The position numbers and the translations under genes were made by a program. From Mesorhizobium sp. INR15 (GTDB lineage: Bacteria; Pseudomonadota; Alphaproteobacteria; Rhizobiales; Rhizobiaceae): a DNA stretch of 64,000 nucleotides. The notes below the pieces were generated by a model, which did no database searches, was not told the DNA's origin, and saw only the letters and a list, made by a program, of their open reading frames with translations. This document shows, piece by piece, positions 16,625 to 25,713 of this stretch (position 1 is the stretch's first letter; each line of letters begins with the position of its first letter). The DNA is taken from NCBI RefSeq assembly GCF_015500075.1, contig NZ_CP045496.1, positions 4,288,001 to 4,352,000 on the forward strand. Direction: 5' to 3'.

Positions 16625-17437
16625 TCAGATGGCCTCGGCCGGCGCCTTGCCCGTCAGCAGCAGGCGCGTTGCCGTTGTCACGTCCTGTTGCCGCATCAGG
16701 CTCTCGCCGACCAGGAAGGTGCCGATGCCGTGCTTTTGCAGGTTCAGGCAATCCTCATACGAGAAAATACCGCTCTCGCTCACCAGCAAGCGACCGTCAG
16801 GCACCATCGCCGCCAGCCGCTCCGAGGTGTCGAGGCTGGTCTCGAATGTCCTGAGATTGCGGTTGTTGATGCCAATCAGCCGTGACGAAAGTTTCAGCGC
16901 GCGCTCGGTCTCGGCCTCGTCGTGCACTTCGATCAGTGCATCCATGCCAAGCTCGAAAGCTGTCGCTTCGAGGTCCTGGGCCAAGGCGTCATCGACGCTT
17001 GCCATGATGATCAGAATGGCGTCGGCGCCCCAGGCGCGAGCCTCATGGACCTGGTAGGGGTCGAACAGGAAGTCCTTGCGCAAGGCCGGCAATGCCACCG
17101 CCGCGCGGGCTTTTGTAAGAAATTCCGGCGCGCCCTGGAAAGATGGCCCATCGGTCAGCACGGAAAGACAGGCCGCACCGCCTTTTTCGTAAGCCTTGGC
17201 CAGTGCCGGCGGATCGAAATCGGCGCGGATCAGCCCCTTGGATGGGCTTGCCTTCTTGATTTCGGCAATCAGCGCGAAGGCACCGGATGCGCGCCTGGTT
17301 TCCAGTGCGGCGAGAAAGCCGCGCGGCTTGTCGGCATCTTTCGCGCGTGCCTTGATCTCGGCAAGCGGCAAGCGTGCCTTGGCCGTAGCGATCTCCTCGC
17401 GCTTGTAGGCCTCGATCTTGCGCAGGATGTCGGACAT
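16625..17437 (-). CDS. trpC: Indole-3-glycerol-phosphate synthase
   Basis: A 270-residue TIM-barrel enzyme of tryptophan biosynthesis converting CdRP to indole-3-glycerol phosphate. FALIAEIKKASPSKGLIRADF carries the catalytic lysine and Ser-Pro-Ser motif. CLSVLTDGPSFQGAPEFL, LRKDFLFDPYQVHEARAWGADAILI and IGINNRNLRTFETSL are the typical strands, and LLVSESGI forms the phosphate site. It lies between trpD (five-base gap) and moaC. It is complete and normal in length. Confidence 0.97.
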   Translation of the reverse strand: MSDILRKIEAYKREEIATAKARLPLAEIKARAKDADKPRGFLAALETRRASGAFALIAEIKKASPSKGLIRADFDPPALAKAYEKGGAACLSVLTDGPSFQGAPEFLTKARAAVALPALRKDFLFDPYQVHEARAWGADAILIIMASVDDALAQDLEATAFELGMDALIEVHDEAETERALKLSSRLIGINNRNLRTFETSLDTSERLAAMVPDGRLLVSESGIFSYEDCLNLQKHGIGTFLVGESLMRQQDVTTATRLLLTGKAPAEAI

Positions 17438-17442
17438 CTTCT

Positions 17443-18453
17443 CTAACCGTTCGAAATCTCGATCAGTCTGTCGAGCACGGCAAGTGCCCGGCCGCTGTCG
17501 ATGGCCTGTGTGGCGGTCGCGATGCCGTCGGCAAGCGTCGTTGCCTTGCCCGCCACCACCATGCCAGCGCCTGCATTCATCAGCACGGTATCGCGATAGG
17601 CACCGGCAGCGCCGCCCAGCATGTCGCGCAGCGCCTTGGCGTTGTAGGCCGCATCGCCGCCGCGCAGCTCGTCCTTGGTGTGGCGCTTCAGCCCGACCGC
17701 TTCCGGGGTCAAGGTAAAGGTTCTGATCTCGCCGCCAACCAGTTCCGCCACCTGGGTTTCGCCGGTGGTGGTGATCTCGTCATAGCCGTCGCCATGAGCA
17801 ACCCAGGCATGTTCGGCGCCCAACGCCTTCAGCGTCTCGGCAACAGGCATTATCCATTCCGGCAGGAATACACCGACCATTTGCCTGCTAACGCCAGCCG
17901 GGTTGGAAAGCGGGCCAAGCAGGTTGAAGATGGTGCGCGTGCCGAGTTCGACCCGGGTTGGGCCGACGTGCTTCATTGCCGGATGATGCGCTGGCGCGAA
18001 CATGAAGCCGACGCCGGCCTCGTGGATGCAGCGGCCGATCATTTCCGGCGCGATGTCTATCTTCACGCCGAGCGCGATCAGCACATCGGCGGAGCCGGTC
18101 AGTGAGGACAGGCCGCGGTTGCCATGTTTGGCAACAGGCACGCCGCTGCCGGCGATGACAAAGGCGGATGCTGTCGAAATATTCACCGAATGCGAATTGT
18201 CGCCACCGGTGCCGACAATATCGATAGCTCCGGCAGGAGCTTCGACGCGCAGCATCTTGGCGCGCATGGTAGCGACGGCGCCGGAAATCTCGCTCACCGT
18301 TTCGCCGCGCACGCGCAACGCCATCAGGAAGCCGCCGATCTGGCCAGGTGTCGCATCACCAGACATGATGATGTCGAAAGCCTCGCGCGCTTCCTCAAAG
18401 GATAGCGCGGTGCCGGTCGCGACCTTGGCGATATGGGTTTTCAGCGCGCTCAT
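17443..18453 (-). CDS. trpD: Anthranilate phosphoribosyltransferase
   Basis: A 336-residue enzyme joining anthranilate to PRPP, the second committed step of tryptophan synthesis. IVGTGGDNSHSVNISTASAFV (around 79-98) is the PRPP glycine-rich loop. KHGNRGLSSLTGSADVL and the FMFAPAHHPAMKHV anthranilate region follow. In the NRG..S.xGSADVL loop the usual lysine is replaced by leucine (SSLTGS), a mild variation. Its ATG overlaps the ppiD stop (ATGA). Kynureninase encoded 8 kb away makes this enzyme's substrate, so salvage of anthranilate is possible. Confidence 0.97.
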   Translation of the reverse strand: MSALKTHIAKVATGTALSFEEAREAFDIIMSGDATPGQIGGFLMALRVRGETVSEISGAVATMRAKMLRVEAPAGAIDIVGTGGDNSHSVNISTASAFVIAGSGVPVAKHGNRGLSSLTGSADVLIALGVKIDIAPEMIGRCIHEAGVGFMFAPAHHPAMKHVGPTRVELGTRTIFNLLGPLSNPAGVSRQMVGVFLPEWIMPVAETLKALGAEHAWVAHGDGYDEITTTGETQVAELVGGEIRTFTLTPEAVGLKRHTKDELRGGDAAYNAKALRDMLGGAAGAYRDTVLMNAGAGMVVAGKATTLADGIATATQAIDSGRALAVLDRLIEISNG

Positions 18454-20342
18454 CTGGCCAGGGCTTGGGCTACGGCGGCCTGATCGACGCGGACGTCGTA
18501 TTGCGTCTGCAACTGCGCAACCAGTTGGTCGAGCAGATCGTCGGACATGCCGGAGGTGAAGGATTTCTGAGCGTCGTCCGGTACGGAACTGGCGTCGGCG
18601 CCGGCGGGCTCGAACACTTCGGCGACCTTGAACAGAATCTGTCCGTCGCCGGTAGGTGAAGGGATAAGCCCGGTGCCGCCTTCGCCAAGGCCAAACATCG
18701 TGGCCGCGCCTTCCTTGCCGAAGTCGACGTCATCGGTATCGCGCTTGACGCCGCGTTTGGTCTGTTTTTCCAGCTTCAGCTCACCGGCAATGGCGTCGAG
18801 TGTTACGCCTGCCTTCAGCCGCTTTTCAAGCTCATCGGCCTTGGCCGTAAGCCGCTTGGTCGTCTCCTCGGCAGTCCAGTCGGCGATCACCCTCTGACGC
18901 ACTTCGTCGAGGGTGCGGTCCCGTGCCTTGGTGATTGAATTGACTTCGTAGAAGACAAAACCATTGTCGGCCGTGGTCAGCGCTTCGTTCTCGGTCGCCG
19001 GCTCGGCCTCGAAGACCGCCTTGATCAGTTCCGGCGACTGCGGCAGGTCCTTGACGATGGTGCCGTCCGGCCTCAGGCCGGCGCGGTCGATGGCGTCAAG
19101 AGTAATGACTTTCAGCTTCAGCTTGGCGGCAGCCTCGGCGAGCGTGCTGCCCGAGGCGCGGGTGTCTTCATAACTGTCGCGCACGTCGAGCAGGATGCGG
19201 CTTGCTTCGCCCAGCGCAAGGTCCTTGCGGATCTGGTCGGACACTTCGCTCAGGGGCTTCACCACCTCGGGCTTGATCTCGGTGACACGCAGCAGGACCG
19301 GACCGAACGCGCCTTGCACGACCTGGCTGACTTCATTGGCATTGAGGGCGAAGGCTGCCTCGGCGACCGCCTTGTCGGCAACCTTGTCCTTGGGCAACGT
19401 GCCCAGCAAAGTGTCGGCCTGGGTCTTGCCTTCCGCCGTCACGAGCTTGTCGAAGGTTGCGCCGGCCTTGAGCGAATCAAGCGCTGCCTTGGCTGCATCC
19501 GGTGTCTTGAACACGAGCTGTTCGATGGTGCGCAGTTCGGGCGTGGTGTAGCGCGCCTTGTTCTTGTTGTAGTCGTCGCTGACCTGCTGGTCGGTGACCG
19601 CGGTGGTGTCCATGATGTCCGCTGGTTCAAGCCGGACATAGGAGAACTTGCGGTACTCGGGCGCCGCATAGGTTTTCTTGTTGGCGTCGAAATAGGTGGA
19701 AAGCACACTGTCCGCCGGCGCCTGAATGGGCTCAACGAGCGCCTTCGGCAGGCTCAGGTAGTCGATGGTGCGGTCTTCACCCCGATAAAGCGCAACCGCC
19801 TTGAAGAAAGTGTCCGGCGCCCTGAGGCCATCCGAAACCGCTTCGACGATCTGCTGGCGTACCGCCACCTGGGCGCGGTTCTTCAGATAGTCTTCCGGCC
19901 GCATGCCAACCTGACGCAGCATGTACTCGAAGGTTTTCTTGTCGAACTGGCCACCAGGGCCTTTGAAGGCCGGATCCTCGCGGGTCAACTCGGCCAACCG
20001 GTCCTTGGATAGGCCAAGGCCAAGCTTGCGGGCCTGCTCGTCCAGCACGGCGCCGGAAACGAGTTGCGCCAGCACCTGGTTGTCGATGCCTAGCGCCTTT
20101 GCCTGCTCGTGGCTGATGCGCTGGCCGAACTGCTGCGACATGACGCTGAGCTGGCGATCATAGGCGAGCCGATACTCGTTGATCGACACCTTGGTACCGC
20201 CAGCGGTGATGACCGAGTCGTGGCCGGCCAAGCCGCCCATCAAGCGGCCGGAGATGCCCCAGGCTGCGAAACTTACCACCAACAGTGAAAGCAGCGTCTT
20301 CGCGACCCAGGTCCCTGCCGCGCTTCTCAAGATACCAAGCAT
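18450..20342 (-). CDS. PpiD/SurA-type periplasmic peptidyl-prolyl isomerase
   Basis: A 630-residue membrane-anchored folding factor. The start MLGILRSAAGTWVAKTLLSLLVVSF gives one N-terminal membrane anchor. A SurA_N-like chaperone region follows (about 35-250), then a parvulin-like domain around 265-375 (RTIEQLVFKTPDAAKAALDSLKAGATF) and a second helical part, the PpiD layout. It assists folding of proteins leaving the Sec translocon. ATG 20342 is the family start, although the frame is open further upstream. It heads the trpDC-moaC-moeA operon and is divergent from tpiA across 232 bases. Confidence 0.92.
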   Translation of the reverse strand: MLGILRSAAGTWVAKTLLSLLVVSFAAWGISGRLMGGLAGHDSVITAGGTKVSINEYRLAYDRQLSVMSQQFGQRISHEQAKALGIDNQVLAQLVSGAVLDEQARKLGLGLSKDRLAELTREDPAFKGPGGQFDKKTFEYMLRQVGMRPEDYLKNRAQVAVRQQIVEAVSDGLRAPDTFFKAVALYRGEDRTIDYLSLPKALVEPIQAPADSVLSTYFDANKKTYAAPEYRKFSYVRLEPADIMDTTAVTDQQVSDDYNKNKARYTTPELRTIEQLVFKTPDAAKAALDSLKAGATFDKLVTAEGKTQADTLLGTLPKDKVADKAVAEAAFALNANEVSQVVQGAFGPVLLRVTEIKPEVVKPLSEVSDQIRKDLALGEASRILLDVRDSYEDTRASGSTLAEAAAKLKLKVITLDAIDRAGLRPDGTIVKDLPQSPELIKAVFEAEPATENEALTTADNGFVFYEVNSITKARDRTLDEVRQRVIADWTAEETTKRLTAKADELEKRLKAGVTLDAIAGELKLEKQTKRGVKRDTDDVDFGKEGAATMFGLGEGGTGLIPSPTGDGQILFKVAEVFEPAGADASSVPDDAQKSFTSGMSDDLLDQLVAQLQTQYDVRVDQAAVAQALAR

Positions 20343-20574
20343 GGTTACTTCCGATTTATGCGCATTTTTTCGCATGCGCCGAGTCTGAAACAAGCGCAAT
20401 AGCGCCCTTCCGGCCCACTGTCGATTGCTTTGTGGCCTGATTTTGGTAAGCACGTTCAGCAAAGTGTGGCACGGTTTTGCGACAGGAACCTGCGACAAAA
20501 CAAACCCAAGCGACGAAGCAAGCGATGTCTGCTTGGTGCGTGCGCTGCTCAATTTCGCCCGGAGAAGCAAATCC

Positions 20575-21342
20575 ATGACGCCAGGAATTCGCCCGCTCGT
20601 TGCAGGAAACTGGAAAATGAACGGCACCAGCGCTTCGCTCAACGAACTCCGGATGATCGGCAACGGCTTCATGAGCGGGCTGGACGCGGAAACCGAGGCA
20701 CTCATTTGCGTCCCCGCAACCCTTCTGGCTCACGCCGCCGAGATCCTTTCGCGGACCCCGGTCCATGCCGGCGGTGAGGATTGCCACCCTAAGGAAAGTG
20801 GCGCCTACACGGGTTGCATCTCTGCGGAAATGCTGAAGGACGCGGGCGCAAGCCACGTTATCGTTGGCCATTCCGAATGCCGCGAGCAGCGCGGCGAGGA
20901 TGATGCGACGGTCCAGGCCAAGGCGTCCGCGGCCTGGCGCGCCGGGTTGGTCGCCATCGTCTGCGTTGGCGAGACGAAGCAGGAGCGCGAAGCCGGCGCC
21001 GCGCTTGATGTATTGTCACGCCAGGTCGCCGGTTCGGTGCCGCCTAGCGCCACGCCATCCAACACCGTTGTTGCTTATGAGCCAGTGTGGGCGATCGGCA
21101 CCGGGCTGACCCCGACCGCCGCCGATGTCGCCGAAGCGCACGCGCATATTCGCGCCAAACTGTCGGAGAGACTTGGAAGCGCGGCGGCGAAGATGCGCAT
21201 TCTTTATGGCGGCTCCGTCAAACCGTCGAACGCGGTCGAACTGCTCGGCGTCAACAATGTCGACGGAGCGCTGGTCGGCGGCGCCAGCCTCAAGGCTGCT
21301 GATTTTCTCGCCATAGCCGAGGCCTACCGCAACATCTCTTGA
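20575..21342 (+). CDS. tpiA: Triosephosphate isomerase
   Basis: A 255-residue TIM-barrel enzyme of glycolysis interconverting DHAP and G3P. LVAGNWKMNGT holds the Asn-Lys catalytic pair, IVGHSECR the catalytic His, AYEPVWAIGTGLTPT the catalytic Glu and loop 6, and YGGSVKPSNAVELL the phosphate site. GGAGAAG precedes the ATG by eight bases. It is monocistronic, divergent from ppiD. Rhizobia often carry two TIM genes; this is of the tpiA type by context with secG and pyrG. Confidence 0.97.
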   Translation: MTPGIRPLVAGNWKMNGTSASLNELRMIGNGFMSGLDAETEALICVPATLLAHAAEILSRTPVHAGGEDCHPKESGAYTGCISAEMLKDAGASHVIVGHSECREQRGEDDATVQAKASAAWRAGLVAIVCVGETKQEREAGAALDVLSRQVAGSVPPSATPSNTVVAYEPVWAIGTGLTPTAADVAEAHAHIRAKLSERLGSAAAKMRILYGGSVKPSNAVELLGVNNVDGALVGGASLKAADFLAIAEAYRNIS

Positions 21343-21513
21343 TGTCATTAGCCCGCGACAAGTAGATCGCGTCGGGATGGAAATCGTTGCAAAGGTGACA
21401 TCGATTCCCATATTCCGGCCACGGGCTTGGAAATGCCATCAAAGCATTGTATTGAGCCGCCTCCAATTCACCGGTCGTGTTCGCGGCCGGGCAAGGTCTT
21501 GCCAGGATAAATT

Positions 21514-21990
21514 ATGGAAACCGTACTGATCGTCATCCATCTCATGGTTGTGCTCGCCCTCGTGGGCGTTGTGCTGCTGCAGCGTTCCGAAGGCGGTGGC
21601 CTCGGCATCGGTGGTGGATCAGGCTTCATGACCGCACGCGGTGCCGCCAACGCGCTGACCCGCGCAACGGCAATCCTGGCCGCGGCCTTCTTCGTCACCT
21701 CGCTGACCTTGTCGATCGTTGCGCGCTACGGCGAGAAGCCGATCGATATCCTTGACCGCGTGCCCGCCACTTCGGATGGCGCCGGCAAGGGCGTGCTCAA
21801 CCAGTTGCCTGGAACGACAGCGCCAGCGGCGCCCGCCGGCACAACCAAGCCGACGCCGCCAACCGGCAACGATGCCGCCGCGAAGCCTCCGGCGAACGCT
21901 CCGGCAACACCACCGGCAGCTGGTTCGACGACTCCGCCGGCCGCGAACGGCGTTACCTTGCCGGTCACCCCGCAGGTCCCGAACCAGTAA
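21514..21990 (+). CDS. secG: Preprotein translocase subunit SecG
   Basis: A 158-residue inner-membrane protein of the Sec translocon. Two membrane segments (1-20, VLIVIHLMVVLALVGVVLL; and about 48-68, ATAILAAAFFVTSLTLSIVA) flank the conserved cytoplasmic RSEGGGLGIGGG motif. After residue 75 comes a long Pro/Ala/Thr-rich low-complexity tail, usual in alphaproteobacterial SecG. It is located between tpiA and pyrG, the standard rhizobial order. There is no obvious operon partner. Confidence 0.95.
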   Translation: METVLIVIHLMVVLALVGVVLLQRSEGGGLGIGGGSGFMTARGAANALTRATAILAAAFFVTSLTLSIVARYGEKPIDILDRVPATSDGAGKGVLNQLPGTTAPAAPAGTTKPTPPTGNDAAAKPPANAPATPPAAGSTTPPAANGVTLPVTPQVPNQ

Positions 21991-22202
21991 AAGGCTGCTG
22001 GCCGCCAACGCAATCTGTTGTCGTTTGAACACAGTCGCGGCAAATGCCGCACGGTCACGAAGATTCGATCGGGTCAAGCGCGACAGCGCGCTTGAGAGGT
22101 CTCCGCTTAATCGACTATAGATTGCGCGCGGCATTTCCGGCGCCCTTGGGGGGTGCGGGGAGACGCCGTGGGCAACAAGCATAGAACGATCGGATCTTCG
22201 CC

Positions 22203-23309
22203 ATGCAGCTTCGCAGCTTCATTTTCCTGGGACTTTGCGCCGCACTCGGCATGAGTTCACCAGCCTTCGCCGGCATGCCGGCCGCACATCCTTCGGTTGA
22301 GAAAACCGATGCCATCAACGTCGCCGCCAAAAGCGATGCGGCACAGTTGAAGCTTCTCAAGAAGAAGAAGAATCAGACGTCGGACGACCTTGCCCAGATC
22401 AAGAAGATCGAGGCCAAGATTGTCGCTGACAAGGAAACGGCTCGCGACAAGGCGCTCGAGGCCAGAAAGCTTGCGATGCGTGAGGCGGCGAAAGCCCGGG
22501 CCGACGCGGAACGGCAAGCTTTCATGGCCCAGAAGGGTCAGTCGGCGGCTGTCGTGGCCGACGCGAAACCTGCCAAGAAGACGGCCAAGATCATCGAACC
22601 GGTTGAGCCGATCGCCCCGATCGCTTCGGCCGAGCCGATCCCGGCCGAAGCGATGAATGTGGCGCTCACCGGCAACAATGGCGAGCTGCGCAGCGAGCCG
22701 GTCGGCCAGAAGCAGCAGAGCGCCGGCCTTTTCGCCGGCCTGTTTGGCGGCACATCCTCGTCTTCATCCCTGTCGTTGCTTCCTGAGACGCGGGCTCTCG
22801 ACTCCGCCCTTGCCAAGAAGGAAGCCAAGAAGCAGTTCAAGGTGAAGCCGGAGTTCGTGCCGCAGGACGTGGAATTCACGGGCTACGACGCCGGCACCAT
22901 CGTCATCGACACCAACGCGCGCCGGCTCTACCTAGTCGAATCATCTTCGACCGCTCGCCGCTACGCCATCGCGGTCGGCCGTGAAGGCCTGCAGTTCAAG
23001 GGCACGGTTGCCGTTGGCGACAAGCAGGAATGGCCGCGCTGGATCCCGACACTGGACATGCAGAAGCGCGAGCCGAAGCACTACGGCCAGTTCAAGGACG
23101 GCATGCCCGGTGGTGGCCAGAACCCGCTCGGCGCCCGCGCCATCTATCTCTATGACGGCAAGAAGGACACGCATCTGCGTATCCACGGCACCATCGCGCC
23201 GCAGTCGATCGGAACCAGCGCCTCCAACGGCTGCTTCCGCATGATCAACGAGCATGTGATGGACCTCTACAGCCGCGTCAGAGTGGGTACCAAGGTCGTC
23301 ATCATCTGA
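22203..23309 (+). CDS. L,D-transpeptidase (YkuD family) with signal peptide
   Basis: A 368-residue exported enzyme cross-linking peptidoglycan or anchoring proteins to it. The signal peptide (MQLRSFIFLGLCAALGMSS, cleaved near SPAFAG) is followed by a Lys/Ala-rich coiled segment (about 45-115), a linker, and a C-terminal YkuD domain (about 225-368). Its active site has His328 in RIHGT and Cys344 in SNGCFRM. The transcript ends at a strong terminator 21 bases past the stop. It lies between secG and pyrG without obvious functional partners. Confidence 0.93.
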   Translation: MQLRSFIFLGLCAALGMSSPAFAGMPAAHPSVEKTDAINVAAKSDAAQLKLLKKKKNQTSDDLAQIKKIEAKIVADKETARDKALEARKLAMREAAKARADAERQAFMAQKGQSAAVVADAKPAKKTAKIIEPVEPIAPIASAEPIPAEAMNVALTGNNGELRSEPVGQKQQSAGLFAGLFGGTSSSSSLSLLPETRALDSALAKKEAKKQFKVKPEFVPQDVEFTGYDAGTIVIDTNARRLYLVESSSTARRYAIAVGREGLQFKGTVAVGDKQEWPRWIPTLDMQKREPKHYGQFKDGMPGGGQNPLGARAIYLYDGKKDTHLRIHGTIAPQSIGTSASNGCFRMINEHVMDLYSRVRVGTKVVII

Positions 23310-23329
23310 CGCCTGCGTCCATATTGCCA

Positions 23330-23356
23330 AAAGGGCCGGCTCAGCCGGCCCTTTTG
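23330..23356 (+). terminator. Rho-independent terminator after the L,D-transpeptidase gene
   Basis: A perfect 12-base stem, AAAAGGGCCGGC (23330-23341) with GCCGGCCCTTTT (23345-23356), has a three-base loop and a following T-rich stretch. Confidence 0.92.
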
Positions 23357-23456
23357 TTTTGCCTTGTCCACGACATCAGCGCCATCTTGGGAAAAAGCCT
23401 TCGCGGTGGTTTTTTCTCTGGCGGAATCAATTCAGCCGCGTTAAGCGATGACTCCC

Positions 23457-25085
23457 ATGGCGCGATATGTATTCATCACAGGCGGCGTGGTTTCCTCACT
23501 CGGAAAAGGCATAGCCGCAGCGGCCCTTGGGGCTCTCTTGCAGGCGCGGGGCTATCGCGCACGCATCAAAAAACTCGACCCTTATCTCAATGTCGATCCC
23601 GGCACGATGTCGCCATACCAGCACGGTGAAGTCTTCGTCACCGATGATGGGGCGGAAACCGACCTCGACCTTGGCCACTATGAGCGCTTCACAGGCCGCT
23701 CCGCCAATCAGCAGGACAACATCACCACCGGTCGCATCTACAAGAACATCATCGAGCGCGAACGGCGCGGCGATTACCTCGGTGCGACCGTACAGGTCAT
23801 TCCGCACGTTACCGACGAGATCAAGAATTTCGTCCTCAACGGCAATGACGACTACGACTTCGTCCTGTGCGAGATCGGCGGCACCGTTGGCGACATCGAG
23901 GCGATGCCGTTCCTTGAGGCGATCCGACAGCTCGGCAATGATTTGCCGCGCAACAATGCGGTCTACGTCCATCTGACGCTGATGCCCTATATCCCCACTG
24001 CCGGCGAATTGAAGACCAAGCCGACCCAGCACTCGGTGAAGGAGCTGCGCGGCATCGGCATCGCACCCGACATCCTGCTGGTCCGTGCCGACCGCGCCAT
24101 CCCCAAGGAAGAGCGCCGCAAGCTTTCGCTGTTCTGCAATGTCAGGGAAAGTGCTGTCATCCAGGCGCTCGACGTCCCGCACATCTACGATGTGCCGATG
24201 GCCTACCACAAGGAAGGGCTTGATTCGGAAGTGCTGGCCGCCTTTGGCATCGATCCGGCACCGAAGCCGCGCATGGACCCTTGGCAGGCGGTCTCCAACC
24301 GTATCCACAATCCGGAAGGCGAAGTCACAATCGCCGTGGTCGGCAAGTATACCGGCCTCAAGGACGCCTACAAATCGCTGATCGAGGCACTGTCGCATGG
24401 CGGACTGGCGAACCGCGTCAAGGTCAAGCTGGACTGGATCGAATCGGAGATCTTCGAAAAGGAAGACCCGACGCCATGGCTGGAAAAGGTGCATGGCATC
24501 CTCGTTCCCGGCGGTTTTGGCGAGCGTGGCTCCGAGGGCAAGATCCTGGCAGCCAAATTCGCCCGCGAGCGCAAGGTGCCGTATTTCGGCATCTGCTTCG
24601 GCATGCAGATGGCGTGCATCGAGGCGGCGCGCTCGCTGGCAGGGGTTGAACATGCATCCTCGACCGAGTTCGGCCCGACCAAGGAACCGGTCGTCGGCCT
24701 GATGACCGAGTGGCTGAAGGGCAATATGCTGGAGAAGCGCCGGGAAACCGGCGATCTCGGCGGCACGATGCGGCTCGGCGCCTATCAGGCCGAGCTCGCC
24801 AAGGGATCGAAGATCGCCGATATCTATGGCGACACCCAGATTTCCGAGCGCCATCGCCACCGTTACGAAGTCAACATCGACTACAAGGAACGGCTCGAGG
24901 ATTGCGGCCTGGTGTTCGCCGGCATGTCGCCTGACGGCGTGTTGCCGGAAACGGTCGAATACCCCGACCATCCCTGGTTCATCGGCGTGCAATATCACCC
25001 CGAGCTAAAAAGCCGCCCGCTTGAGCCGCATCCGCTGTTCGCCAGCTTCATCGAGGCGGCGGTGGAGCAAAGCCGGCTGGTTTGA
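23457..25085 (+). CDS. pyrG: CTP synthase
   Basis: A 542-residue enzyme making CTP from UTP, ATP and glutamine. The N-terminal amidoligase domain (1-270) begins MARYVFITGGVVSSLGKG with the P-loop. The C-terminal class-I glutamine amidotransferase domain carries the nucleophile Cys in YFGICFGMQMACIEA and the His-Glu pair in QYHPELKSRP. The start at 23457 is chosen over ATG 23448 because MARYVFITGG is the universal amino terminus. It is complete. The downstream DUF1697 gene starts 20 bases after the stop. Confidence 0.97.
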   Translation: MARYVFITGGVVSSLGKGIAAAALGALLQARGYRARIKKLDPYLNVDPGTMSPYQHGEVFVTDDGAETDLDLGHYERFTGRSANQQDNITTGRIYKNIIERERRGDYLGATVQVIPHVTDEIKNFVLNGNDDYDFVLCEIGGTVGDIEAMPFLEAIRQLGNDLPRNNAVYVHLTLMPYIPTAGELKTKPTQHSVKELRGIGIAPDILLVRADRAIPKEERRKLSLFCNVRESAVIQALDVPHIYDVPMAYHKEGLDSEVLAAFGIDPAPKPRMDPWQAVSNRIHNPEGEVTIAVVGKYTGLKDAYKSLIEALSHGGLANRVKVKLDWIESEIFEKEDPTPWLEKVHGILVPGGFGERGSEGKILAAKFARERKVPYFGICFGMQMACIEAARSLAGVEHASSTEFGPTKEPVVGLMTEWLKGNMLEKRRETGDLGGTMRLGAYQAELAKGSKIADIYGDTQISERHRHRYEVNIDYKERLEDCGLVFAGMSPDGVLPETVEYPDHPWFIGVQYHPELKSRPLEPHPLFASFIEAAVEQSRLV

Positions 25086-25105
25086 CGGCCATCGGCAGGC
25101 CGGCC

Positions 25106-25645
25106 ATGCAAACCTATGTCGCGCTCCTCTACAGCATCATCCTGGGCGAGGGGCGCCGGGTCGTCATGTCCGACCTCAAGGCGATGGCGCAAGACATCGG
25201 GCTGAAAAATCCGCGCACCCTGGTGGCAACAGGCAATCTCGTCTTCGAAACATGGGAGACGCCTGTCGCTGTTGTCGAGGAGCAACTTGAGGCTGCCTTC
25301 GAAAAAACCTTCGGCAAACATGTCGACATCATCGTGCGCGGGGCACGAGACTGGCGGGCGCTCGCGGCCGGCAATCCGTTTCCGGCCGAATCGGCCGATG
25401 CCGGGGACCAGGTGGCGGTGCGCGTGATGCGCAAGCCTGTTAGAGACGAGGCCGTGGCCACGCTAAAGTCTTATATCGGCGAGGATGAGAAGATGCTGGC
25501 CGTCGGCGGCGACATCTGGATCGTCTTCTCGCGCACCACGCCAAATTCCCGCCTGCTGACGGCGGCAAGCCACAAACGTCTGGGCATAGGCACCTCGCGC
25601 AACTGGAATACGGTGCGCAGGCTGACCGACATGGTCGGAGAGTAG
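25106..25645 (+). CDS. DUF1697 family protein
   Basis: A 179-residue cytoplasmic protein of the DUF1697 family. It has the family opening TYVALLYSIILGEGRRVVMSDLK (normally ...LLRGINVGG..), the NPRTLVATGNLVFET segment, and the late SKRTTPN...AAS-type region (RTTPNSRLLTAASHKRLGIGTSRNWNTV). The function is unknown in the family. ATG 25106 matches family starts; a TTG at 25082 would overlap the pyrG stop. The stop codon lies at the edge of a repeated AGTAGGC array. Confidence 0.85.
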   Translation: MQTYVALLYSIILGEGRRVVMSDLKAMAQDIGLKNPRTLVATGNLVFETWETPVAVVEEQLEAAFEKTFGKHVDIIVRGARDWRALAAGNPFPAESADAGDQVAVRVMRKPVRDEAVATLKSYIGEDEKMLAVGGDIWIVFSRTTPNSRLLTAASHKRLGIGTSRNWNTVRRLTDMVGE

Positions 25646-25709
25646 GCAGTAGGCAGTAGGCAGTAGGGAAGCAGTTCCCTATTCCCTAGCCCCTACTGCC
25701 TATTCCCTC
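25641..25709. repeat. Short tandem repeats with an imperfect inverted copy
   Basis: AGTAGGC occurs three times in tandem and is followed by AGTAGGG (25641-25668). After TTCCCTATTCCCTAG comes CCCCTACTGCCTATTCCCT, an imperfect reverse complement. Together they can fold into a long hairpin between the convergent DUF1697 and NCS1 genes. It may act as a terminator or be a dispersed genomic repeat. Confidence 0.75.
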
Positions 25710-25713
25710 ATTT

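Noticed and set aside
23496..24998. 500-codon minus-strand frame opposite pyrG
   Set aside because: A GC-rich antisense shadow; the plus strand encodes complete CTP synthase.
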